NCBI GenBank assembly: GCA_030024085.1
Contig: JASEJE010000001.1
Location: 186,001-250,000, forward strand
Length of the DNA stretch: 64,000 nt
Source: Bacillota bacterium
GTDB lineage: Bacteria > Bacillota > SHA-98 > UBA4971
Reading direction: 5' to 3'
The notes under the pieces were generated by a model that was not told the DNA's origin, searched no databases, and saw nothing but the letters and a program-made list of their open reading frames with translations. Shown in pieces: positions 52,932 through 61,419 of this stretch (position 1 is its first letter; each line of letters opens with the position of its first letter). Position numbers and translations under genes: made by a program.

Positions 52932-53063
52932 CTGAGTGAGGGTGCAAAACGCTCCCGACCCTATTCCATCAAGACGCCCCGCCTGGGGCGCCGTCCCCGA
53001 GCGCGACACGGGCAACCTGGAAGCTCCTCCCAAACCGGCATGGATCTGTGAACTCACACTCAG
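52932..53063. repeat. Dispersed palindromic repeat, copy 7 (132 bp, shortened, TIR type A)
   Basis: The left end is CTGAGTGAGGGTGCA and the right end TGTGAACTCACACTCAG. CTCCCGACC, CGCCCCGCCTGGGGCGCC and GTCCCCGAGCGCGACACGGG are family segments; the left core arm is missing. The terminal TCA is the stop codon of the ABC permease gene. The 170 bases before it (52760-52931) hold nothing I recognise. Confidence 0.83.
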
Positions 53064-53866
53064 ACCAGGATGTCCTTCCGGCTATAGATGACGTACGTCG
53101 CGACGAGCGCGGCGGCGTTCACCGCCAGCATGATCACGAGGTAAGTCCCGCTGATGCCGCTCGTCAGCACATCTGCCGCGCCGGCCCATTTCATGGGCGT
53201 CACATACTTCAAGAACCCCAGCTTGTCGCTGGTATCCGCCGCTATCTGCAGGGCGTACGCGACCAGCACGAGCCCGAGCGCCCCCGAGAACACCGTGCGG
53301 TTCCTCGTGATGAACACAGACCCGAGGAACCCAAGGTTGGCGAAGGTCAGGAGCACGAGAGTCGTCATGAGCGCCAGGGCCCAGAACCTCGCAGCGTCGA
53401 ATTCTCCCTCGTAGGACATGAGGATCGCGGTGTACGAGGCGGTCCACACGACTACGCTGAAGAGCAGCACGTAAGCTGTATACGCCCAGAGCTTCTCCGT
53501 CACCACCTGCCGCCTGCTCACGGGCCTGGCGAGCAGGAATTCTATCGTCTTCTCGTTCTCCTCCCTCGACAGGAGGCTCGAGCTCAGAAGAACGGCGAAT
53601 ATGCTGCCGAAGAGGATTATCATGATGTGGACCTCGGTGCCGAAATAGCCAAGGATGTCGTTCAGGCTCAGCCGGTCCAGGCCGAACGCCTTCCTGAAGG
53701 ACTCCGGGAACTGCTCCGCGTACTGCTGGATGTTCGTTCCTGGCCCTGCCACCGACGAATACATGGACAGCAGCCAGACGGAGAGAAGGGCGATGGATGC
53801 AGTCCAGATGAGGAAAGTCCGCCTGTTTCGGACAAGATCGCGGCGCAGCACGTTCATCGGTCTCAC
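53060..53866 (-). CDS. ABC-2 type exporter permease
   Basis: 268-aa membrane protein with six hydrophobic segments. The cytoplasmic N-terminus MNVLRRDLVRNRRTFLIWTA and the motif SSSLLSREENEKTIEFLLARPVSRR (here split at LLAR) are typical of ABC-2 permeases. It overlaps the ATPase gene by four bases. Substrate unknown; such pairs export drugs, antibiotics or lipids. The stop codon is contributed by the end of a dispersed repeat. Confidence 0.9.
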   Translation of the reverse strand: MRPMNVLRRDLVRNRRTFLIWTASIALLSVWLLSMYSSVAGPGTNIQQYAEQFPESFRKAFGLDRLSLNDILGYFGTEVHIMIILFGSIFAVLLSSSLLSREENEKTIEFLLARPVSRRQVVTEKLWAYTAYVLLFSVVVWTASYTAILMSYEGEFDAARFWALALMTTLVLLTFANLGFLGSVFITRNRTVFSGALGLVLVAYALQIAADTSDKLGFLKYVTPMKWAGAADVLTSGISGTYLVIMLAVNAAALVATYVIYSRKDILV

Positions 53867-54744
53867 TCCTTCTCATAGTAATGCATGAAGACTTCTTCCA
53901 GCGTCGGCTCCTCAATCCAGAGGTTCTCGACATTTCTCTTTGCTAGCTCTTTGACGAGCGGGTCCATGTCGCCGCCGAAGAGGAAGCGATATGTTCCGTT
54001 CTCCCTGACAAGATCGCGAACTCCCTTGAGACCGACGGCGAACTCCTGGGACGGGGCCTTGAAGGTCACGCTGACCTTCTTGAACTGCTGAGCCCTGATG
54101 GTCTCGATGTCGTCCACCCTCAGGATGCGCCCCTCTTTGATGATCCCCACTCTATGGCAGAGCCTTTGCACCTCGTTGAGCACGTGGGACGAGAAGAATA
54201 TCGTCACGCCCTTCTTGTTCTCCTCCAGCAGCACATCGAAAAAGCGTCTCTGGATCAGCGGGTCCAGGCCGGTGGTGGGCTCGTCGAGGATGAGGAGCCT
54301 CGGCGAATGCAGGAGCGCCTGCACGATGCCGAGCTTTTTCTTGTTGCCCAGCGACAGGTCCTCAATGCGGGCGTCCAGGTTCAGATCGAACGCAGCGGCA
54401 AGCTCCCTACCCCTTCTGGAGCAGTCGCCGGCGTAGAATCGGCCCGAGTATTCAAGAAGGTCTCTCACGCGCATGTCTCCGTAGTAGTTGACTTCGCCCG
54501 GCAGGTAACCGACCTGTCTCTTGATCTCCGTGCTCTTCTCGACGCAGTCAAGGCCGAATATGCTGGCGCTTCCGCTGGTCGGAAAGATGAGGTTCAAAAG
54601 AAGGCGAATGGTGGTCGTCTTGCCCGCGCCGTTCGGCCCGATGAACCCGAATATCTCGCCTTCGGCGAGACGGAGGTTTACATCGACGATCCCCCGGGAC
54701 TTGCCGTAGTACTTGGTCAGGTTCTTCGTTTCCGCGGCGTACAC
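53863..54744 (-). CDS. ABC transporter ATP-binding protein (ABC-2 exporter)
   Basis: 293 aa. Walker A GPNGAGKTTTIRLLL, signature region DLSLGNKKKLGIVQALL, Walker B LLILDEPTTGLDPLIQ, and FSSHVLNEVQRLCHRVGII. The C-terminal domain (about 210-293) matches the drug/bacitracin-type exporter ATPases. GTG or ATG start at 54744 begins YAAETKNLTKYYGKSRGIVD. First gene of a two-gene operon with promoter and palindrome just upstream. Confidence 0.94.
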   Translation of the reverse strand: MYAAETKNLTKYYGKSRGIVDVNLRLAEGEIFGFIGPNGAGKTTTIRLLLNLIFPTSGSASIFGLDCVEKSTEIKRQVGYLPGEVNYYGDMRVRDLLEYSGRFYAGDCSRRGRELAAAFDLNLDARIEDLSLGNKKKLGIVQALLHSPRLLILDEPTTGLDPLIQRRFFDVLLEENKKGVTIFFSSHVLNEVQRLCHRVGIIKEGRILRVDDIETIRAQQFKKVSVTFKAPSQEFAVGLKGVRDLVRENGTYRFLFGGDMDPLVKELAKRNVENLWIEEPTLEEVFMHYYEKE

Positions 54745-54778
54745 GCTGCCTCACACCCCTCTCACAGGTCTCACGGGC

Positions 54779-54808
54779 ATTGTAGCATATATTGACCATG
54801 TGGTCAAT
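54779..54808 (-). promoter_or_regulatory. Promoter and palindromic operator of the ABC exporter operon
   Basis: Minus strand: TTGACC (54802-54807), 17 bases, TACAAT (54779-54784). A perfect palindrome, ATTGACCA-TG-TGGTCAAT (54791-54808), covers the -35 box and part of the spacer. That position suits a repressor; the nearby TetR regulator is the obvious candidate. Confidence 0.8.
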
Positions 54809-54843
54809 GTCGTCATTGAACCACCCGGCAGAGGGGAGTCCAA

Positions 54844-55203
54844 TCAAAAGAGGTCGTCGGTGGCCACCGCAGAAGCGCCGGTCCCGAGGATGTCGCGGAC
54901 CACCACATCGCCGGCTTTCACGGGCCGGCTGATGCACTCGGTAGCCAGAATCTTTGCGGCCTCAAAAAGCAAGCGCTTCGGGATTGGCCGGTCAGTCCTC
55001 ACAGGGAGGAGCGGAAGATCAGGACATGTTGTCCGCACAGTGGACGTCAGAATGCGTCTTGGGTCGCGGTGTTCGAGAAGCGCATATTCGCGCCCGCGGT
55101 CGCACCTGTTGCCCCTTACCTCACCCCGGTCTGAAACCGTGACCTCACACCCCACAGGGCACGCAACGCATGTTACCGTGAACTCACCAGCGCCCTTGGT
55201 CAC
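54844..55203 (-). CDS. DUF1667 protein of glycerol-3-phosphate oxidation operon
   Basis: 119 aa with Cys pairs in FTVTCVACPVGCEVTV, then GNRCDRGREYALLEHRDPRR and RTTCPDLPLLPVRTDRPIPK. DUF1667 proteins regularly follow two FAD oxidoreductases in anaerobic glycerol-3-phosphate dehydrogenase operons of Clostridia and Thermotogae. The Cys pattern could bind an Fe-S cluster or metal and pass electrons onwards, but this is inference. Last gene of the operon, about 60 bases after the glpB-like gene. Confidence 0.88.
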   Translation of the reverse strand: MTKGAGEFTVTCVACPVGCEVTVSDRGEVRGNRCDRGREYALLEHRDPRRILTSTVRTTCPDLPLLPVRTDRPIPKRLLFEAAKILATECISRPVKAGDVVVRDILGTGASAVATDDLF

Positions 55204-55261
55204 CCAGCATCACACCCTCCGTCTCAGTTTACGCCAGTGTGGTGACGCGCTCCGGAGCATA

Positions 55262-56773
55262 CTACCGACTCACTATGGACACCGTGACCACGCCGTCACC
55301 GGATGGAAGCGTCCGCCTGTCGATGTTCACCTGCAGCATCTCGCCAGGTCGGACCTTCTCCTTCCTCTGGCGCCGCAGCACCTTCCCGGCAGCCGACACC
55401 TCCACCACCACGTTTTCCGCAGGCTCGCTGGGCCTTAGGGATATGGTGAGTGTCCTGCCGCCCCCGCCGCGCTCGCCGCCCTGCACGAAGCGCTGAGGGA
55501 CCACGTATCTCACGTTGGACCCCGGGCGAATCTCCCCCAGGGTGCGGGTGCCGGATATGCGAGAGGTCCCATCACCGTTGCCCTCTCCTGCCGGCACGCC
55601 CGCTCTCCCTGAGTAGTGCGCCGGCCTGGCTCCGGCCCCGGTCCCGGTCATAGTTGTGGTCCTAGTCCCGGCCCCGGCCCCGCCCTTGGCTCTAGCTCCG
55701 CCTTCGGCCCCGGCCATCGCACCGGCGGCAGCAGTGGTGACTGCGATAGCACCTGCAGTAGCTGCTCCTGACGCTGACGCTAACGCTGCCGCTGCGGCTG
55801 CGGCTGCCGCTTCGCCCGCCACCATGCCGTCCTCGGTAACGTGGTCCACAAGGTCATGCACGTGCACCACGTTGCCGCAGGCGAAGATGCCAGGCACGCT
55901 CGTCTCCATCTCGTCAGTGACGATGGGGCCCCCGGTGGCAGGGTCCAGCTCGATACCACACGCCGCCGAAAGCTCGTTTTCGGGAATGAGCCCGACCGAG
56001 AGGAGCAGCGTGTCGCACGGGATGAACCACTCCTTGTCGGGGATGGGCGCCCGCCGGTCGTCCACGGGGGCCACGCTCACCCCTTCCAGCCTGTCGCGCC
56101 CGTGGACTCTGGACACGGTGTGCCCGAGGTAGAGCGGGATGTCGAAGTCGCGAAGGCACTGCTGTATGTTCCGGGCAAGGCCACCCGCGTAGCTCATGAT
56201 CTCCACAACCGCCTCAACCTTCACCCCTTCAAGGGTGAGCCGCCGCGCCATGATGAGGCCCACGTCGCCAGACCCCAGGATGACCGCCCGCCGCCCCAGC
56301 ACAACACCCTCGATGTTCACGAGTCGCTGGGCCGTGCCGGCCGTGAAGATCCCCGCCGGCCTCGTGCCTGGGATGGCGAGCGCCCCGCGGGGACGCTCCC
56401 GGCATCCCATGGCGAGCACGATGGCGCCGCACTCGACCATGACCAGTCCGTCGCGGGGCGACACCGCCACCACCCGAAGGTCCCGCGTGATCTCGAGGAC
56501 CATCGTCTCGAGCATGGACTCGGCGCCTGCGTCCGCCGCCTGCTTGACGAACCGTCCGGCGTACTCGGGACCCGTGAGTTCCTCGCCGAACCACTTCACC
56601 CCGAAGCCTGCGTGTATACACTGCGGAAGTATGCCGCCAAGGCGCACATCCCGCTCGACGATGACCACTCGCCCCGCGCCAGCACGCCTTGCGGCAACTG
56701 CCGCGGCAAGGCCTGCCGGGCCCCCGCCGATCACCACCACGTCGGCATGCGTATGCCTTCCTGCTGACTCCAA
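55262..56773 (-). CDS. FAD/NAD-linked oxidoreductase (second glycerol-3-phosphate dehydrogenase subunit type)
   Basis: 503 aa. FAD-binding ADVVVIGGGPAGLAAAVAAR at the start, NAD-binding AVILGSGDVGLIMARRLTLE in the middle, and PGIFACGNVVHVHDLVDHVT near residue 320. The family normally ends soon after EGMVAGEAAA. Here a long Ala/Gly/Thr-rich run (about 330-410) precedes a C-terminal domain of the expected type (FVQGGERGGGGRTLTISLRP, VVVEVSAAGKVLRRQRKEKV). So the run is an in-frame expansion. It lies between GlpA and DUF1667 and should form a complex with them. Confidence 0.88.
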   Translation of the reverse strand: MESAGRHTHADVVVIGGGPAGLAAAVAARRAGAGRVVIVERDVRLGGILPQCIHAGFGVKWFGEELTGPEYAGRFVKQAADAGAESMLETMVLEITRDLRVVAVSPRDGLVMVECGAIVLAMGCRERPRGALAIPGTRPAGIFTAGTAQRLVNIEGVVLGRRAVILGSGDVGLIMARRLTLEGVKVEAVVEIMSYAGGLARNIQQCLRDFDIPLYLGHTVSRVHGRDRLEGVSVAPVDDRRAPIPDKEWFIPCDTLLLSVGLIPENELSAACGIELDPATGGPIVTDEMETSVPGIFACGNVVHVHDLVDHVTEDGMVAGEAAAAAAAAALASASGAATAGAIAVTTAAAGAMAGAEGGARAKGGAGAGTRTTTMTGTGAGARPAHYSGRAGVPAGEGNGDGTSRISGTRTLGEIRPGSNVRYVVPQRFVQGGERGGGGRTLTISLRPSEPAENVVVEVSAAGKVLRRQRKEKVRPGEMLQVNIDRRTLPSGDGVVTVSIVSR

Positions 56774-56778
56774 CAGCC

Positions 56779-58338
56779 CTACCCCCTTGCTGCCGGGGCC
56801 GTCCTGAATCCGGCCCTGACCCTGGCTCCGCTCTCGGCCATCGTCCCGGCCGGGACTTCCCTCTCGCCTCCGGTGCTGCGGGTCTCGCTCTCCCGTAGCA
56901 ACGCCTTGGCCGGGTATGGCGCGATCACCGAGCCCGGGCCTCGCTTTGTGACGTGCTCAACGGGGATTCCCAGTTCCCGGCTAAGAATCTTCATCACCCT
57001 GGGCAGGCAGAACCCGCCCTGGCACCTTCCCATCCCAGCGCGTGTCCGGAGCTTGACCCCGTCCACCGTCCTCGCACCCCTGCGGATCGCGTCCACCACC
57101 TCGGCCTCCGTAACCGTCTCACACCTGCATACGATGCGCCCGAACGCCGGATCGGATGCCACAAGACGCGCCTGTTGCGCCCGGGAAAGGTGCGCGAACC
57201 GCACCGGAGCAGGGCGAACAGGGTTGAACGCGCGCCGCGCGCGCATCTTAAGCCCTTCCTCCCGCAATATCTCTGCGACCATCCGCGCGATGGCGGGCGC
57301 CGCAGTGAGGCCGGGCGACTCTATCCCTGCCACGTGGACCAGGCCCCTCGCCACCCGGGACGGCCTTATGATGAAGTCGTCCTCGGAGCACGCAGCGCGC
57401 AGGCCGGCGAAAGACGCTATGATATCGCGTGGCGATACCGACGGCACCATGCGCCGCGCAGCGGCGAACACTGCCTCGAACCCCGCGCGCGTTGTGGTGA
57501 GGTCCAGGCGATCCCTGGTGTCCTCGGCGGTGGGACCGACCATGATGTTCCCGTCTACCGTCGGGATCACGAGTATACCCTTGGACACGGCGGTCGGCAC
57601 AGGGAATACCGTGGACCGGACCAGGCTTCCGACGCGCTTGTCCAGCAGGTACTCCTCGCCCTTCCTCGGGCGGATCTCGAAGGACTCGTCCCCTGCCATA
57701 GCCGCGATCCGGTCCGCGAAGAGCCCCGCGGCATTCACCACCCAGGCGGTCTCTATGATTGCTTCCGGCGTCTCGACCGCTGCGACCCGGCCGTCCCGGA
57801 GGTGAATCGAAGTGACCGGTGAGCCGGCCATGAAGGCGCCGCCGTTGGCGACGGCGTTCTCGACCAGGGCGAACGTGAGCTGGAACGGGCACACGACCCC
57901 GCCCGTCGGGGCATACAGCGCCGCTACAACCTCTGGCGCAAGCCCCGGCTCCGACTTGCGGGCCTCATCCGCGTCGAGAAGGCGAAGACCGGGCACGCCG
58001 TTACGCCGCCCCTGCTCGAAGTGCTCGCGGAGCACGCCCACCTCGTCGGTGGACATCGCCACCATGAGGGACCCGTTGCGCCTGAAGGGCACTGAAAGCT
58101 CCCCTGCGATGTCATCGAACATGGCATTCCCCTGAACGCATAGCGAAGCCTTCAGGGTCCCGGGGGTAGAGTGGAAGCCCGCGTGCACGACACCGCTATT
58201 GGCCTTGCTGGTGCCGAACGCAGCCTCCACCTCGCGCTCGATGAGGACCACCCTCAGGTCATATCGCGCCAGTTCCCTTGCGATGGCGGCGCCAACCACC
58301 CCCGCTCCGATGATGGCCACGTCAGCTTTCACGGTCAT
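56779..58338 (-). CDS. glpA: FAD-dependent glycerol-3-phosphate dehydrogenase with BFD-like [2Fe-2S] domain
   Basis: Oxidises glycerol-3-phosphate to dihydroxyacetone phosphate. About 519 aa from an ATG at 58338; a TTG nine codons earlier has a better GGGGGG site. FAD motif ADVAIIGAGVVGAAIARELA, DAO domain with NSGVVHAGFHSTPGTLKASL, and AGIESPGLTAAPAIARMVAE. The C-terminal BFD-like domain has four Cys (CRCETVTEAEV, later CQGGFCLPRV). The tail past residue 485 is variable. The gene is downstream of glpP and a leader hairpin, consistent with antitermination control. Confidence 0.92.
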   Translation of the reverse strand: MTVKADVAIIGAGVVGAAIARELARYDLRVVLIEREVEAAFGTSKANSGVVHAGFHSTPGTLKASLCVQGNAMFDDIAGELSVPFRRNGSLMVAMSTDEVGVLREHFEQGRRNGVPGLRLLDADEARKSEPGLAPEVVAALYAPTGGVVCPFQLTFALVENAVANGGAFMAGSPVTSIHLRDGRVAAVETPEAIIETAWVVNAAGLFADRIAAMAGDESFEIRPRKGEEYLLDKRVGSLVRSTVFPVPTAVSKGILVIPTVDGNIMVGPTAEDTRDRLDLTTTRAGFEAVFAAARRMVPSVSPRDIIASFAGLRAACSEDDFIIRPSRVARGLVHVAGIESPGLTAAPAIARMVAEILREEGLKMRARRAFNPVRPAPVRFAHLSRAQQARLVASDPAFGRIVCRCETVTEAEVVDAIRRGARTVDGVKLRTRAGMGRCQGGFCLPRVMKILSRELGIPVEHVTKRGPGSVIAPYPAKALLRESETRSTGGEREVPAGTMAESGARVRAGFRTAPAARG

Positions 58339-58798
58339 CGACTGCGTAGCCCGTGTACCCTGCAACCCACATCCCCCCGCGACGCGTGTCTTGCGTGCCG
58401 TCGTGTCATAAAGAAAAGTCCAGCCTGCAACAAGCCCCGTTGCGATGAACGTTGAGCAAGAAGGAACGAGCAACGGGCCTGGCAGATAGGACCTTCTCAT
58501 GATCTCCCGTCCACTCCGCCCGGTTCGCTTTTCTCCTGTAATGCCTGCTCATCCAGTATGAGTATGCGCTCAGCCGGCACCTGCCCCGCCGGGCTGCCGC
58601 AACCGGCCGCCCGGTGCTTGCGAAGCCGCACCTGAGCCCGGGAGCAATGCGCGCATCCCACGTCAATCTGCAAGCGTGAGTCTAGGGCTGATGGCCTTCC
58701 GGTTTGCGTGACCCACGGAATTATGCCACGCGACAGACTCAGGCACAGCGGAACCCTCGCCTGTCACTCGCGCATGCCTGCCAAACACACCAAAGACA
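58339..58798. other. Leader/intergenic region of glpA
   Basis: About 460 bases without a recognisable gene between glpA and the hairpin at 58799-58850. It would be an untranslated leader if glpA is transcribed from beyond the hairpin. No additional motif seen. Confidence 0.4.
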
Positions 58799-58850
58799 AA
58801 AGGAGAAGCGCCAAAACGGAAAACAACGCTTTCCGTTCGGCCTTCTCCTT
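58799..58850 (-). terminator. Hairpin terminator between glpP and glpA (possible GlpP-controlled leader terminator)
   Basis: Minus strand: AAGGAGAAGGCCGAACGG and its imperfect complement CCGTTTTGGCGCTTCTCC form a long stem, followed directly by TTTTGTCTTT. It lies 98 bases after the glpP stop and ahead of glpA. GlpP proteins act on such leader terminators of glp genes in Bacillus, so this may be both glpP's terminator and the regulated attenuator. Confidence 0.75.
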
Positions 58851-58947
58851 ATCTCCGCGCCGTAACGCTAGCAGCCAATGCCGCGACTATTATGCATTCT
58901 CGCCTGATATGTTATTGTTCACCAGAAACCCGCAGACTCCTGCAGCC

Positions 58948-59562
58948 TCATGTGACTTTTTTGATGTAGCCCCACAACTCCTTCTTGCTGGTCGAAACGC
59001 CCAGCGCGCCTGTGGCGAGCACGGCTTCCAGCTCAGGCACGGTTTCGACGAGCCCACCGGCTATGAAAGGCGATATCTCATCGACCGGCAGCCGGTGGAT
59101 GATGCTGGGAAGCACGAGCGCAGGGAGGATCTCCACGGCGTCAGGCCGCGACGAGGCGACCACAGAAAGCCCCGTCTTCAGGGACTCCGAGTCCAGCACG
59201 AAGAGGCGCTGCACGGCCACGAGGCCTTCGTCCTTTGCAGCCTTTATGAGGGAACTCCTTGTCGTCAGGATCCCTTTGACCCCCATCTCCCTGGCGAGCC
59301 ACCTCATGCCCACGGGATCCTTGCCGATTCCATGCAACAGGTCCACATGGCAAAACACCTGCTGCCCTGCGGCTGCAGCCCTCGCGACCACGTCGCGCAG
59401 CTCATAGATGGTACCCGTGAGAAAAAACACCAGGGCTGCGCCGCAGCTCGCAGCCTCGTCCACCTCACCCGCCTGCCTGAGCGCCGGGATCGCGGGATGC
59501 CTTGCAAGATGAGAAACAGGCAGCACCTGCCCGGTGGCAGACTCCCCATGTGGCGCCCTCAT
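58948..59562 (-). CDS. glpP: GlpP glycerol-3-phosphate-responsive antiterminator
   Basis: RNA-binding antiterminator activated by glycerol-3-phosphate. About 204 aa from an ATG at 59562 with GGGAGGCG. Family segments: CGAALVFFLTGTIYELRDVV, VFCHVDLLHGIGKDPVGMRW, GVKGILTTRSSLIKAAKDEG, QRLFVLDSESLKTGL, EILPALVLPSII, ISPFIAGGLVE, GALGVSTSKKELW. The TIM-barrel-like fold ends in the expected Ser-Thr-Ser-Lys phosphate-binding stretch. It stands upstream of the genes for glycerol-3-phosphate oxidation it should control. Confidence 0.94.
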   Translation of the reverse strand: MRAPHGESATGQVLPVSHLARHPAIPALRQAGEVDEAASCGAALVFFLTGTIYELRDVVARAAAAGQQVFCHVDLLHGIGKDPVGMRWLAREMGVKGILTTRSSLIKAAKDEGLVAVQRLFVLDSESLKTGLSVVASSRPDAVEILPALVLPSIIHRLPVDEISPFIAGGLVETVPELEAVLATGALGVSTSKKELWGYIKKVT

Positions 59563-59601
59563 GATTGTTCGCCTCCCACCAACCATTCTCGCACCCGTAT
59601 T

Positions 59602-61305
59602 CTAGCGGCGTTCCCCTTCAAGCCGCACAACGCACTCGACGTGTGCCGTCTGCGGAAACATATCTACAGGCTGGACTTGCGTCACCCGGAAACCCGACTC
59701 GGCAAGACGCGCGAGGTCGCGGGCGAGGGTCTCGGGGTTACAGGAAACATACACGATCCGTGCTGGTCGGAAGCAGGTTATGGCCTGGAGGGCGCGGGCG
59801 TCGCAGCCCGCCCTCGGGGGATCCAGCACAACGACGTCCACCTTGTCGAGAAGCTGGGGCCCGTCGCGTTGTCTTACCCGGAATCCGTCCCTACGAGCAG
59901 CGCCGCCGGCGAGGGCCTCGGCCCCGGCCTTTCTGCCCCGTGGTGCCCGCCCACTCCTTCTGGAGAGCACGTCTTCGACCCTGCCTGCGATGAACGTGCA
60001 GTTTACAAGGTGGTTCAGCTCGGCGTTCTTCTTCGCATCTTCAACCGCAGCCCTGGTTACTTCGATGCCGTACACGTGTCGGCACTCGCGGGCCAGGAGC
60101 AGCGAGATGGTGCCGATGCCGCAGTATGCATCGAGCGCGACCTCGTCCCCGGAAAGGCTCGCGTAGCGCAAAGCCTCGCGATACAGGACCTCCATGCCCT
60201 CCGGATTGACCTGCAGGAACGACTCCGCGGATACCATGAACTCGAGGCCAAGGATGTGCTCACGGAGGAGCCTGGTGCCCCTCAAAACCCGGGACGGCGC
60301 CTGCCCTGGAGCTGACCGATCGCCCGGCCCTGGCGCTCTCCGCCCGGGGCGTAGCCGAGGCGCGCCGCCCTCTTCGTCCTCTTCGTCCTCTTCGTCCTCC
60401 ATCTCTTCGACTACCCCAACAAGCTCAGGTGTTCGGGCCATGAGGTCCCGGGCAATGCCGTCGGCTTCCGGAAGAGGCCCTCCGGACGCCACAAGCACGG
60501 CCAGGGCCTGTTCGCCACTGCCGGTGCACCGGGCGACAAGGTGCCTGAGAGCACCCTCGCGGGGAGCATTGGAACCGGCAGCGCCGCCACTGGTGCGCGA
60601 TCCGTCGGGGACGGTGTCGGGGCCCTCGCCACCGCCGTACACCGGGATACGGCGCTCCGCCACGACCGCGTTCAGCGCCTGGAACACCTTGTTGTTGGTA
60701 TGGTTCTGGATCAGGCATTCGTTGAAGTCCACCACGTCGTGGGTGCGGCGGCCATAGAACCCGGACACGAATCCGCTCCAGCTGCTGCAAGCATCGCCGT
60801 CATTCCGGCCGTCCCGGCCATTACTGTCATCCCGGTCAACCCTTGCGTCTTGTACAGCGCGGACGTTCTCGGCGGTGGCGCCGTCCTGGCCACCCCGACG
60901 GGCGGAATACGAGAACCTCGCCTTGTTTCGATAGTGAAACACCCGGGGAGCCGGAAGGCAATCCTCAACAGGCACATCCTCGAGCTTGCCGATGCGCCGC
61001 AGCGCCTGCTCCACCCGGCGCTTCTTGTAGGCTAGCTGCGCGTCGTATGAGATGTGCTGGAGCTGGCATCCTCCGCACTTCAGGTACACAGGACACGGCG
61101 GAAGGACTCGATCGGGCGACTCCCTCGCAAGCGACAGGAGTTCAGCCCTGGCAAAACTCCGCCTGTCCTCCGTCACTCTGACAACGGCCACGTCGCCGGG
61201 AGCGGCGTAAGGCACGAACACTACCCGTCCGTCCTTCCTACCCACTCCCTCGCCTGAGTGGTTCAGGTCAATGATCTGGATACTGAAGACCTGATTCTGC
61301 CCCAT
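59602..61305 (-). CDS. rlmD: 23S rRNA uracil-C5 methyltransferase (RlmD/RlmCD, TrmA family)
   Basis: SAM-dependent m5U methyltransferase. 567 aa, longer than the usual about 450. An N-terminal TRAM domain (IIDLNHSGEGVGRKDGRVVF) is followed by Fe-S Cys (PPCPVYLKCGGCQLQH), the SAM motif VALDAYCGIGTISLLLARE, LDPPRAGCD, and the nucleophile Cys in IVYVSCNPETLARDLARL. Extra length comes from low-complexity inserts at about 140-180 (Asp/Arg/Gly), about 300-345 (Glu/Asp run then Pro/Gly/Arg) and about 455-490. Convergent or adjacent genes give no further hint. Confidence 0.93.
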   Translation of the reverse strand: MGQNQVFSIQIIDLNHSGEGVGRKDGRVVFVPYAAPGDVAVVRVTEDRRSFARAELLSLARESPDRVLPPCPVYLKCGGCQLQHISYDAQLAYKKRRVEQALRRIGKLEDVPVEDCLPAPRVFHYRNKARFSYSARRGGQDGATAENVRAVQDARVDRDDSNGRDGRNDGDACSSWSGFVSGFYGRRTHDVVDFNECLIQNHTNNKVFQALNAVVAERRIPVYGGGEGPDTVPDGSRTSGGAAGSNAPREGALRHLVARCTGSGEQALAVLVASGGPLPEADGIARDLMARTPELVGVVEEMEDEEDEEDEEGGAPRLRPGRRAPGPGDRSAPGQAPSRVLRGTRLLREHILGLEFMVSAESFLQVNPEGMEVLYREALRYASLSGDEVALDAYCGIGTISLLLARECRHVYGIEVTRAAVEDAKKNAELNHLVNCTFIAGRVEDVLSRRSGRAPRGRKAGAEALAGGAARRDGFRVRQRDGPQLLDKVDVVVLDPPRAGCDARALQAITCFRPARIVYVSCNPETLARDLARLAESGFRVTQVQPVDMFPQTAHVECVVRLEGERR

Positions 61306-61419
61306 GCCTTCTTGCGCCTTTCGGATTGGTCCGTATGCCGCAGCCGACGACAGCCGGGCCCCACGCGGCGGCCGACAAGCCCCCGATGCTTGCCGCGCCC
61401 GGGTCGTCCGGTGGAGCGA

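Noticed and set aside
58406-58666. Small frame in the glpA leader
   Set aside because: No ribosome site and no recognisable sequence; it overlaps the start region of glpA.
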